Shown one piece after another: positions 1-10,400 of a DNA stretch of 24,196 bases. The translations under genes were made by a program, and so were the position numbers. Numbering within the stretch: the first letter of the stretch is position 1; every line of letters starts with the position of its first letter. The notes under the pieces are model-generated. The model saw only the letters and a list, made by a program, of their open reading frames with translations. It had not been told where the DNA came from and did no database searches. The DNA comes from Dissophora ornata (lineage: Eukaryota > Mortierellomycota > Mortierellomycetes > Mortierellales > Mortierellaceae), in assembly GCA_025201705.1 (NCBI GenBank), contig MU617039.1:1615-25810 (forward strand). Reading direction: 5' to 3'.

Positions 1-10
1 AAGAATTTCC

Positions 11-47
11 AAAAAAAAATAAAAGCCAAGGGCTTTTTTTTTTTTTT
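11..47. repeat. A/T-rich near-perfect inverted repeat
   Basis: A 17-base left arm (11-27: nine A, T, four A, GCC) faces a 17-base right arm (31-47: GGC plus fourteen T) across a 3-base loop. Only one position (20 against 38) does not pair. It lies about 180 bases upstream of the alanyl-tRNA synthetase ATG. It may be a nucleosome-excluding poly(dA:dT) promoter element that happens to be palindromic, or the 3' end signal of a gene outside the window. The palindrome is seen directly; any role is inference. Confidence 0.7.
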
Positions 48-140
48 ATTGTCTTCCTTTGTCGTCCCTCTTCATTTTTTCGACGCCGAACCCTACCACC
101 TGAACTGTATGTCCAGTCGTCGGTGCTATCGCTGTTCTAA

Positions 141-227
141 TCCAATATCCAGTTGTTCGTGCCGCCAAAACTAACGCCCATCCGTCCTGTCCCCTGTCCC
201 AGGTCATCGACAAGAACTTTTAAACAA
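141..227 (+). other. Open basic leader in frame with AlaRS (possible non-AUG mitochondrial presequence)
   Basis: The 29 codons between the in-frame TAA at 138-140 and the ATG at 228 are open and encode a stretch with five Lys/Arg, several Ser/Thr and no acidic residue, as in a mitochondrial targeting peptide. There is no ATG in it; near-cognate codons are ATC (147), TTG (153), GTG (159), ACG (174) and ATC (180), mostly in weak context. Yeast ALA1 makes its mitochondrial form from upstream ACG codons, so the same device is plausible here. A possible 5' splice site GTATGT at 107, a branch-like CTAAT at 137-141 and AGs at 151-152 and 201-202 mean the leader could also be changed by splicing. Confidence 0.4.
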
Positions 228-3821
<3,594 letters not shown>

Positions 3822-3858
3822 GCTTTTGATCATCTAGAACTATATCTCTTTCCTGTAG

Positions 3859-4188
3859 TTATTCCACAATATAGCACAATTTCTCTATTGTTTGTTGCAT
3901 AACCAGCGGCCCTACTTCATGTCGATCGGAGGCAAAAAAAAACAATTTAGACGGGAAAAGTACATGTTGACCTTGCTGTCTCGAAGGGTGTCGATTTTGA
4001 TAGTCAAAAACTCCCTCGAAAAGCTGGCATCTTTTTGGGTTGAAGATTTTCTCCTGGTCATGTTGCATGATTCTGTTGAAGAATCTGACGCTACTATTCA
4101 GATCCTTGGCGGCGACCTTTCTGTCTCCTCCTCCAACGCGCAGCTTTGCCAGAGCAGAATCCCTGAATGCAGGAGGAAGGGCATTCAT
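3859..4188 (-). CDS. Small ORF of unknown function (doubtful gene)
   Basis: A 109-codon frame from a true ATG (4186-4188) to TAA at 3859. The start lies after a C/T-rich stretch of the kind seen in fungal leaders. The first 50 residues (MNALPPAFRDSALAKLR..., then NSSVRFFNRIM) look coding, with a basic, amphipathic character. The end is less convincing: it runs through a T9 tract and has no family resemblance. A second frame also stays open over the last third, so an unrecognised intron or a frameshift is possible. It lies downstream of the SCP2 gene on the same strand and ends 38 bases from the convergent AlaRS stop. I do not recognise it, and it may be an untranslated 3' region. Confidence 0.25.
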   Translation of the reverse strand: MNALPPAFRDSALAKLRVGGGDRKVAAKDLNSSVRFFNRIMQHDQEKIFNPKRCQLFEGVFDYQNRHPSRQQGQHVLFPSKLFFFASDRHEVGPLVMQQTIEKLCYIVE

Positions 4189-4283
4189 AGCGCTGCAGTG
4201 AACTCAAAAAAGTGTCGTGGCGAAGATGGAGTTGGAAGGTGTTGCATTGAATCCTCTCTGGAGATCCTCTGTCGAGAGAGACT

Positions 4284-4289
4284 TTTATT
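4284..4289 (-). terminator. Polyadenylation signal AATAAA of SCP2 gene
   Basis: Plus-strand TTTATT reads AATAAA on the minus strand, 55 bases after the stop codon at 4344. The spacing fits cleavage and polyadenylation of the SCP2-domain transcript. Confidence 0.55.
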
Positions 4290-4343
4290 ATTTTTGATTC
4301 ACTGTTGCGGAGGTGTTACAAAGATTAAAAGAACAAGATGTTT

Positions 4344-5147
4344 TTACAATTTGGCCTGCTTCTGTCCAAAGAACCCGATTTTTTCTTGGGTATCCTTCAT
4401 CATGGTGTCCAGCTTGAGGGCGAGCATGATGGCGCCCTTGACCTTGATCTTTCCGGTCATAAAAGCCTTCTGACCGTTAGTCTTGCCCATAAAGAGGTCG
4501 ACAAAGTCCTTGTCCTTCAACTCGAGCGTGATATCTGGCTTGAGACCCTCAATCTTGCCTTTCTTCATCTGACCGATGCCGTGCTTCATGTCCATCATCC
4601 AGACGGCAGTGGCACCCTTGCTATTCTTGACGTTGAACAAAAACACGCCCTTGACCTTGGCCACCTCGGCTTTGCGCTCCTCCTCCGACAGCACCTGGAG
4701 GTACTCGTGGATCTGGAGGATCAGGAAACTGGATTCGAAGCCGTCGTATCCCAAATCACCTTCGGCTCCCTTGGGAGGTCCCATTCCCAAAGAGCGGAAA
4801 ATTACATCGAGTTTCATGGCCATCATCATGGGTCCCTTCAGTCCGATTCTGTCTGTGATAAAGGCGCGGGCACCGGACAGGTCGCCGACTGCAAGTGCGA
4901 CCATGTCACTGTCCGTGAGGAACATTGTGATGTCGGGATTGCCGGGAGCGGGGCCAGCCCTGATGACTCCCTGGTTCTTGACTTCGGCGTGCCAGATCTT
5001 GACCTCCGTATTGGGCGAGGTGTCCTTTTTGATCTGGAACTCAAAGACGCCGTTGACCTGCTTGATCAGTTCCTGTCGCTCGGCGGGTTCAAATGCATCG
5101 AGGGCTTCGTTGAGGCGGGCGAAAATCTCTTCAGACTGAAAGGCCAT
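4344..5147 (-). CDS. Tandem SCP2 sterol/lipid-carrier protein, peroxisomal
   Basis: Intronless, 267 residues, starting MAFQSEEIFARLNEAL. It contains two SCP2-type lipid-binding domains, roughly residues 8-125 and 150-262. Each has a helix-rich start, a beta stretch ending in an ITM(F)L or ITLEL segment, a D-x-(D/M)-F/V-x-L turn, and the closing pattern (K)(V/L)KG-x-(I/M)M-x-A-x-KLD (RIGLKGPMMMAMKLD; KIKVKGAIMLALKLD). SCP2 domains bind sterols, fatty acids and acyl-CoA. The C-terminus is AKL, a type 1 peroxisomal targeting signal, so it is probably imported into peroxisomes to serve beta-oxidation or lipid transfer. Upstream in-frame codons lack an ATG, so ATG 5147 is the start. A tandem duplication is less common than the single-domain fungal form. 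Confidence 0.9.
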   Translation of the reverse strand: MAFQSEEIFARLNEALDAFEPAERQELIKQVNGVFEFQIKKDTSPNTEVKIWHAEVKNQGVIRAGPAPGNPDITMFLTDSDMVALAVGDLSGARAFITDRIGLKGPMMMAMKLDVIFRSLGMGPPKGAEGDLGYDGFESSFLILQIHEYLQVLSEEERKAEVAKVKGVFLFNVKNSKGATAVWMMDMKHGIGQMKKGKIEGLKPDITLELKDKDFVDLFMGKTNGQKAFMTGKIKVKGAIMLALKLDTMMKDTQEKIGFFGQKQAKL

Positions 5148-5161
5148 GGCTATACGATGTC

Positions 5162-5212
5162 TCGCTCGGCGTGTGTATGTGTATGTGAATGTGTGTCTGC
5201 GTGTGCGAGCGA
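5162..5212. repeat. GT-rich microsatellite flanked by 7-base inverted repeat
   Basis: The leader of the SCP2 gene holds an imperfect GT/GTAT tract at 5170-5205 bracketed by TCGCTCG (5162-5168) and its exact inverse CGAGCGA (5206-5212). The pairing is visible; no function is implied. Confidence 0.6.
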
Positions 5213-5274
5213 TTGGTACGGCCGTCAATGTATGGGCGCGTTTACTTGTAGGAGCGTCAGTGTCGGCTGTGAGG

Positions 5275-5312
5275 ATGAATGAGAATGAGAATGAGAAGAG
5301 AAAAAAAAAAAA
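5275..5312. repeat. GAATGA hexamer microsatellite plus poly-A
   Basis: Three to four GAATGA units are followed by a 12-base A run. On the minus strand this is a T run and CATTCT repeats in the SCP2 promoter or leader. Confidence 0.7.
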
Positions 5313-5342
5313 GGAATGGTGGGATGAGTTGCAAGACCTTTT

Positions 5343-5349
5343 TTTTATA
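5343..5349 (-). promoter_or_regulatory. Candidate TATA box of SCP2 gene
   Basis: The minus strand reads TATAAAA, about 196 bases upstream of the ATG at 5147 and just before the pyrimidine-rich and GT-repeat leader. It is the only clear TATA motif near this start. Assignment rests on motif and position only. Confidence 0.4.
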
Positions 5350-6241
5350 CCAGTGCTGCAGCAGAAGAGTGTTGTGGGCGAGCGACGGATGGGAGCCGGC
5401 TGGGCAGAGCATAGGGGTTTTTTTAATGTGGGGGACGTGTTGGGGTTAAATCTTCTGCAAACAAGAAAGCGGTTTGAGAAGCAATCCTTGCGAGCCCATC
5501 GGCTGGGCGATGCAGTTCGCGAGCCGCGTTTTTTTTACCTTTCTCACAGTCCCCACATCCACAGACATTTACAATAAGGACGAGTTCCTGTGGGTGACAC
5601 GAGTCACTTTGCCATCATGTGAAAACAACCACTCCAACCGCGCACCCTGGACCCCATCTAGTCATCTAGCATAGGCCAGATCGGATGAGGTCTTGGCATC
5701 AGCTTCTGCTAGATTGCTAGATACAACAGACCAGGCGGTTCGCTTCTGTAGTTCGTCACTTGCCTCTCTGTGTCTGTGTCTATTCCCGAGTGCATGTGTG
5801 ACGGAAAAGACGGAGGCCAGGGGAAAGAAGCATGGATGCTCTTGCTGCATGCAGCAAAACATCCTGTTGGTGGCGCCAGAGTCCCGGACAGACAGCTTTC
5901 TGTCTTTGTCTTGTACCCTCCCTCCCCGCTCGCGCCTAGGCACAAGCATGGAGCGTCTAGGCGCGTGACTTGAGACATAACCGTGTTTCCAAGCAAGCGA
6001 TGTGGAACATGTTCAAGAATGGGCAGAGGAAAGAGTGGGTCTGCCTGCGTTTGTGCATGTGTTGTACAATCGCTCTGCAAACACCAATGGGAAACCAACT
6101 TTGCTGTCAGCCATTTTTCTTTGCCTTCTTTCCTGCTTTTTACGTTTATTGTTTATTCGCACACTCAATCTCTCCCATTCCATTCCCGACACTCGGTTGC
6201 AAAGTCGCTCTTTTCCATTGCCTGCCACCAACACCACCAGC
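5350..6241. other. Intergenic region between divergent SCP2 and retropepsin-like genes
   Basis: No reading frame here looks coding: the open stretches use non-ATG starts or low-complexity sequence and overlap one another in several frames. It contains a perfect palindrome (5842-5857) and C/T-rich sequence at about 6150-6241 that is probably the leader of the next gene. It should hold both divergent promoters. Confidence 0.5.
5842..5857. promoter_or_regulatory. Perfect 16-base palindrome
   Basis: TTGCTGCATGCAGCAA is its own reverse complement. It lies in the shared upstream region of two divergent genes, about 385 bases before the ATG at 6242. It could be a dimer-binding operator; this is inference from symmetry and place. 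Confidence 0.4.
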
Positions 6242-6781
6242 ATGAACGCCAGCGACGTGACACTGTTCAAAACAATCTGCGCCGACTTTGAAGACATCCT
6301 GCCCAATGATCTCCACGGCACCTTCTCAAAAATTCTTGGAGCAGAGTACCTTCACGAGACCAACGACCCCCACCACCAGAGACACGTTCGCGGAATCGTG
6401 TGGGGGCCAAGTCTTCGACCCATCATCTCACTTCATGTCCAAATTACCGATTCCATTCTCACCCTCACAGGCACACGGCGACCCATCCACGTCCACTTCC
6501 TCTATCTCGCTGCCTCCCCTCAGACATATCTTTCGGACGAGGCTCTTGGAGCCCTGGGGATCGAGGATATGGTTGTCGTCGGCGAGGCCCACGAGCAGTC
6601 TACCATTAGCCCCATGAGGTTGCCTCTCAAGATCAATGGATACGCCGTCCTTGTCGACAGGTCTCCATCTGATGCCCACTTTGCCCACCTCAATATCCTT
6701 GGCCAGGACTTTGTCCAGCTCACTGGGGCCCGAGTCTTTTTCGGTGGCGAAGTACCGCGTTTCGAGATTTCATTTCCGTGA
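6242..6781 (+). CDS. Retropepsin-like fold protein with replaced catalytic triad, function unknown
   Basis: Single exon, 179 residues from ATG 6242 (MNASDVTLFK). The central part resembles a retropepsin-type aspartic protease domain. The stretch at residues 86-98, FLYLAASPQTYLS, has the pattern FLxDTGSPxTYLS, with Leu89-Ala90-Ala91 where Asp-Thr-Gly would be. It is followed by DEALGALGI, and the second half has NILGQDF (151-157), the usual (I/L)LGxDF strand-turn. INGYAVLVDRSPSD precedes it. With the catalytic Asp gone it should not cleave by the normal mechanism and may act as a binding or scaffold protein. There is no signal peptide or membrane segment. The gene converges on ARPC1. The fold call is by eye, at moderate confidence; the reading frame itself is solid. 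Confidence 0.65.
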   Translation: MNASDVTLFKTICADFEDILPNDLHGTFSKILGAEYLHETNDPHHQRHVRGIVWGPSLRPIISLHVQITDSILTLTGTRRPIHVHFLYLAASPQTYLSDEALGALGIEDMVVVGEAHEQSTISPMRLPLKINGYAVLVDRSPSDAHFAHLNILGQDFVQLTGARVFFGGEVPRFEISFP

Positions 6782-7209
6782 CCATTTCCCCCTACAATTA
6801 CCACACGATGCTCCCAAATAGAAATCGACACACACACAAAAGTATGAAAAGATGGAGCCGCAGAGAGTGATCGATTGGATCAATCAGTCACACTCAAGGC
6901 TTCTACGTTACCACGACCATAATTGATCCATCATTCCTGACTATTCCTTCCATTCGTATTGTCGTTCCTGTACATCCTGTCTCTCCTCTACATATTCTCT
7001 CCATCGTAGCACTCATCGGGTGCGCGATTTCAAAAAAAAAAAAAAAGGACGGCTAAGCGAAGATACCTCTTTGTTCTTCAATTTATTGTCTTCTTGGCCT
7101 CACAATGAGGGGTCCATGATTGTAGGAGAGTCATGAGGAATACAAAAGTCCGAGTCCTGTACCGTCGTGCGTGACCACTGACATCATCCGGTCCGTAGAG
7201 GGTCGGAGT
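6782..7209. other. Convergent 3' intergenic region
   Basis: No coding frame is seen between the stops of the retropepsin-like gene (+) and ARPC1 (-). It has a 14-base A run near 7031-7046 and an AATAAA on the minus strand at 7082-7087. Confidence 0.6.
7082..7087 (-). terminator. Polyadenylation signal AATAAA of ARPC1
   Basis: Minus-strand AATAAA lies 123 bases beyond the ARPC1 stop at 7210, a usual 3' UTR length for fungi. Confidence 0.5.
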
Positions 7210-8783
7210 TTAGATGTGCAAGTTGCTCATCCCCTTGGCAATGTCGCTGGTGCTCCAAATAATCAGCTTGCCATCGATACCCGAGGTTGAATACTGGTCT
7301 ACATGCTCGCGAGCTCCAGCAAAAGCGCGGATCGAATTGATGGTGTTTTGGTGGTGGGTGTGGACCTCAGTGTCGTTCGAGGTGGTCGATTGGGCACGAC
7401 TATCCATGCGGCGGAAGGTGTCTCTGGCCGTGAATCCGACGTCGGCCTTCTTGACTGCGGAGTCCAGCGAAGATGAGAAAACCCTTTAGGGAACATAAAA
7501 CAAATAAAGTCAGTGGCGCATCGTATCTCTGAAGACATGCATCATAGCATACCAATGTTGAATCTAGTTATGACCAGACTGCTTCTGAATTTACCATTGC
7601 TGACCCTTGTTCTCGAAAAGATGAGGGGCACAGTCGTGACCAGCAGCAACAATCTGGTTCTCGTTCAGCCACAGGACAGAGAGGTAAGGCAGAGAACGAG
7701 CTTCAAGCGTCTGAACAGATCCGGCAGCAGGGTTGACCACGGTGAGCGTGGAATCATGGCCTGTGAAGGCCAGAGCATTGCCACTAGGGGAGAATGCAAC
7801 GCTGTGAACCCATCCTCCGGTGACGCTAGAGAACTCTCCGCAGACCGTGTTGAATGGGAGTTTCTCACCCCAAGGGGAAGGAGCAGGCCTATCAATATGG
7901 TCGATGAGGTCAGCCAGTCATGTTCAGCGCAATGAATGAACAAAATATGAAAAGGCGGAAGGTAAACTTACTTTTTATCAACACCCTTGATGAATGCCGA
8001 AAAGACTCGCGCCTATTATCGATGGATTAAACGGGTAGGGCAAGCTTTGAATATCAACGCCATTCAGGCCAAGTCACTTTTGGACAAGAGCACAAAGAAT
8101 TAAACTAGAACACTCAGGGCGGGATAGCAGTATTGGTAAAACGTCACATACCTTCATGTCCGCACATCCTGCAGCAAGCAGGACGTTGTTGGGGTGCCAA
8201 TCCAAACTGAGAACCGTACTGCGGATAGGTTTCTTGATGTGCTTGCCAACCCACCAGTCATTGTCCTCCTCAAAGTAGCAGACACTGATGCAGCGCGAGC
8301 CCGAAGCAACAGCAAACTTATCTTCCTCAGGCGACCAGCGTACAAATGTCGCAGCACGGTTGATGCGAAGCAGCACAAGCGTGGGCTTCCACTGCTGCGA
8401 AGTCGGGTCCAAAGTCCAAACATAGGCGTTCCTATCCTGGGAGCAGGTCACGATTCTGTTAGACTTTGGAGCCCAGTCAACCGACGTCACAGGCTTGTCG
8501 TGCTCGGCCAATGTCCAGGCAAGGTTCCAGCTGGCGCCAGATTTGCGGAAGACGCTGACAACGTTCGTGTTGAAGCAGACAGCCAGTTCTATAGCGGGTG
8601 AGGAGGGGATTAGGATGTTTAGAGATAATGGCGACGATGGGTGCCAGGATCGTGGGAAAGCTCAAAGAGCTCTGAGGTGGCCTTCAGGTGAAACAGAGTA
8701 TTACCCGTGCGGTCCTGGTTGAAGGCATGGCAGGAGATGGGGCCGAGGTTGAACTCGTTGACAAGGGGCAGCTCAGAGGACAT
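7210..8783 (-). CDS. ARC40: Arp2/3 complex subunit 1 (ARPC1, WD40 protein)
   Basis: WD40 beta-propeller subunit of the Arp2/3 complex, which nucleates branched actin filaments at endocytic patches. Exons (5'->3' on minus): 8783-8705, 8588-8152, 8012-7972, 7888-7595, 7483-7210; frame is kept throughout, giving 374 residues (human ARPC1 is about 372). The N-terminus [11 protein letters not shown] leads into [18 protein letters not shown]. Family hallmarks are [66 protein letters not shown], then [33 protein letters not shown] and the last blade [11 protein letters not shown]. The third exon is only 41 bases. ATG 8783 sits just before the family N-terminus. The gene symbol follows yeast naming for this subunit. 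Confidence 0.95.
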
Positions 8784-9268
8784 GAGGTAGAAGAACTAAA
8801 AGTGTACTCTTGGGGTATTGAAAGAAAAAGGGTGTCGGACGCTAGCAGTCTACGACGCGAAAAGATGGAATGTTGATTGGAGAATGATGAAGTTGATGAA
8901 AAGAAATGCAAAAACAAGAAGAAGAAAAAAAAAGGATTGGCGTATCTCAAATACAACAGACAAACAGCATATTGGCGCAACGACACTACACCACGCTGGC
9001 AAGGCTCTCATTCATCCTCATCCCAACCAACCACCTCATGGATGCAATGTGAGACTCTCATCATTACCGCGTCCGGACACTCCTTCGGGCGCACGCGAGG
9101 AGCAGATATCAGTGTTGCGGACTATTTTTTGAGAAACCTCTCTCGTGGAGTGGCGGGTGTAACAAAGGACACAAGTCATTAGGTCGTCGAATTCAGTTGC
9201 CAGCAGATTTCATCCAACCTTCCCTCATTCAAATTCAACATTTCAACACAAGAAAACGATCGCTATTC
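8784..9268. other. Upstream region of ARPC1, no gene seen
   Basis: A-rich sequence (AAGAAGAAAAAAAAAGG near 8920) and no convincing frame. It should hold the ARPC1 promoter, but no clear TATA box was found. Confidence 0.5.
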
Positions 9269-9269
9269 T

Positions 9270-9608
9270 TTATTTAAGCTGCAAATAATCCCAAGTACCG
9301 TTGGCATGTTCATCACGACTCGCCCATTGAAAAAAAGGCGCCTCAAAGGTCCTGTCGGACCAAAGGACACGTTTTCCACGACCATCCACACAAAGATAAG
9401 TACAGCACAATGTATATTGGATTTCATTCAGATTATCATAGTTTTGCCAACACCTCCTTCGCTGCGATTGACATCCGGGGGGAAGTGAAAAGCTGTCCCA
9501 CCTTTGGGTTGGTGTCTCTGACGTGTCGCCGTCGTTGATGGCGACATGGACAAAGGCTGTATGTTGGGTTCCAATGGGGTTCAACAATAAAACATTTCCC
9601 TGCTTCAT
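9270..9608 (-). pseudogene. Decayed reading frame of unknown family inside the repeat region
   Basis: From an in-frame ATG (9606-9608) the minus strand is open to TAA at 9270 (about 112 codons). It passes GTQHTAFVHVAINDGDTSET and ends RVLWSDRTFEAPFFQW...NGTWDYLQLK. AATAAA (9269-9274) overlaps the stop, as at a true gene end. Upstream (to about 9990) the related copy of the same segment is interrupted by stops and a one-base length difference, so no full gene can be read. I do not recognise the family. It may instead be a real 3' exon whose upstream exons I failed to join. Confidence 0.35.
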
Positions 9609-9640
9609 CGCGAGATCAATGAAAAGCTGTTCCACTAGGG
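9482..9640. repeat. Direct repeat, copy 1
   Basis: About 160 bases beginning GAAGTGAAAAGCTGTCCC, repeated 321 bases downstream at 9803-9960 with only scattered substitutions and single-base indels. Weaker similarity extends some 30 bases to the left. The end of the unit (GAAAAGCTG-T-CCAC) itself resembles its beginning, so the block reads as A-B-A'-B'. Confidence 0.85.
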
Positions 9641-9802
9641 CTGGTGTCCCCGATACAACCTTCGACAAAAGCGAGAAGGGTGTGGATGAGGACTAAGGTG
9701 GCTATACGAGGAGGGTACCTGCGCCGAATGAACATTGAGAGAAGGGGTGTTGTGCTTCCATGTTTGTGCATAGTTCGCCCTCGCCGCAATGACATCGGAG
9801 GG

Positions 9803-9960
9803 GAAGTGAAAAGCTGTCCCACCTTTGGGCTGGTGTCTCTGACGTGTCGCCGTCGTCGATGGCGACATGGATAAAGGCTGTATGTTGGGTCCCAATGGGG
9901 TTCAACAATAAAACATTTCCTGCTTCATTGCGAGATTAGTGAAAAAGCTGCTCCACAAGG
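9803..9960. repeat. Direct repeat, copy 2
   Basis: Second copy of the 160-base unit. It differs by a few transitions (for example GTTGATGG against GTCGATGG) and by CCTGC in place of CCCTGC, which shifts the minus-strand frame relative to copy 1. A third, partial echo (AGGGCTGTATGTTGG) follows at about 10004-10018. Confidence 0.85.
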
Positions 9961-10400
9961 GATGGCGCCTCTGACGCTCTCTCTTTGCCAGGGAGAGTGG
10001 ACAGGGCTGTATGTTGGTCTCCTAACCAAGAAATCAACAACAAACGCTATGAGAGGCTTCTATGCATACTCAGGCTGCTATGTTATTGATTTATTGTCGT
10101 TGTCTGTTGCTTGTGCTCCAGCAGAGTACTAATCTTCCGTTCAAACGCAATAGGCATTCGATTCTTGATTCATATTCCGAGAAATAGGCTAAAATAAACG
10201 CACTTGATCCTTGAGTTGATTGTTCCTGTATTGAGATGATGCTTTCTCCAGTGGCAATTCAGTTATCAAAATTACTGCAGAATGGGTATTAAAGTATCGG
10301 AGTCAGTGCCCCAATTCAAAAATATATCAGTCACGTGCGATCGCGCCACGACATTTTTTGTGAGTGCCAAGGACCATCGCATCGCAAGGAATGCATAGGG
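9961..10400. other. Upstream region of the nuclease-helicase gene
   Basis: No coding frame is convincing. Close to the gene there is an AT-rich AAAAATATATC at about 10317-10327 and a CACGTG E-box at 10332-10337, both possible promoter elements. A frame continuous with the gene is open from 10335 but has no ATG before 10401. Confidence 0.4.

Noticed and set aside
153..155. TTG as the start of AlaRS
   Set aside because: The family N-terminus begins at ATG 228. TTG has a poor context; kept only as one of several candidates for a minor upstream start.
4338..5282. Long plus-strand open frame opposite the SCP2 gene
   Set aside because: It is the antisense shadow of the SCP2 coding sequence; its protein has no family pattern, while the minus strand has two clear SCP2 domains.
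5693..6098. Overlapping open frames on both strands upstream of the retropepsin-like gene
   Set aside because: Low-complexity composition, several frames open together, mostly non-ATG starts, no family resemblance.
8877..9182. Lys-rich plus-strand frame upstream of ARPC1
   Set aside because: It arises from AAG/A-rich simple sequence; there is no coding pattern after the Lys run.
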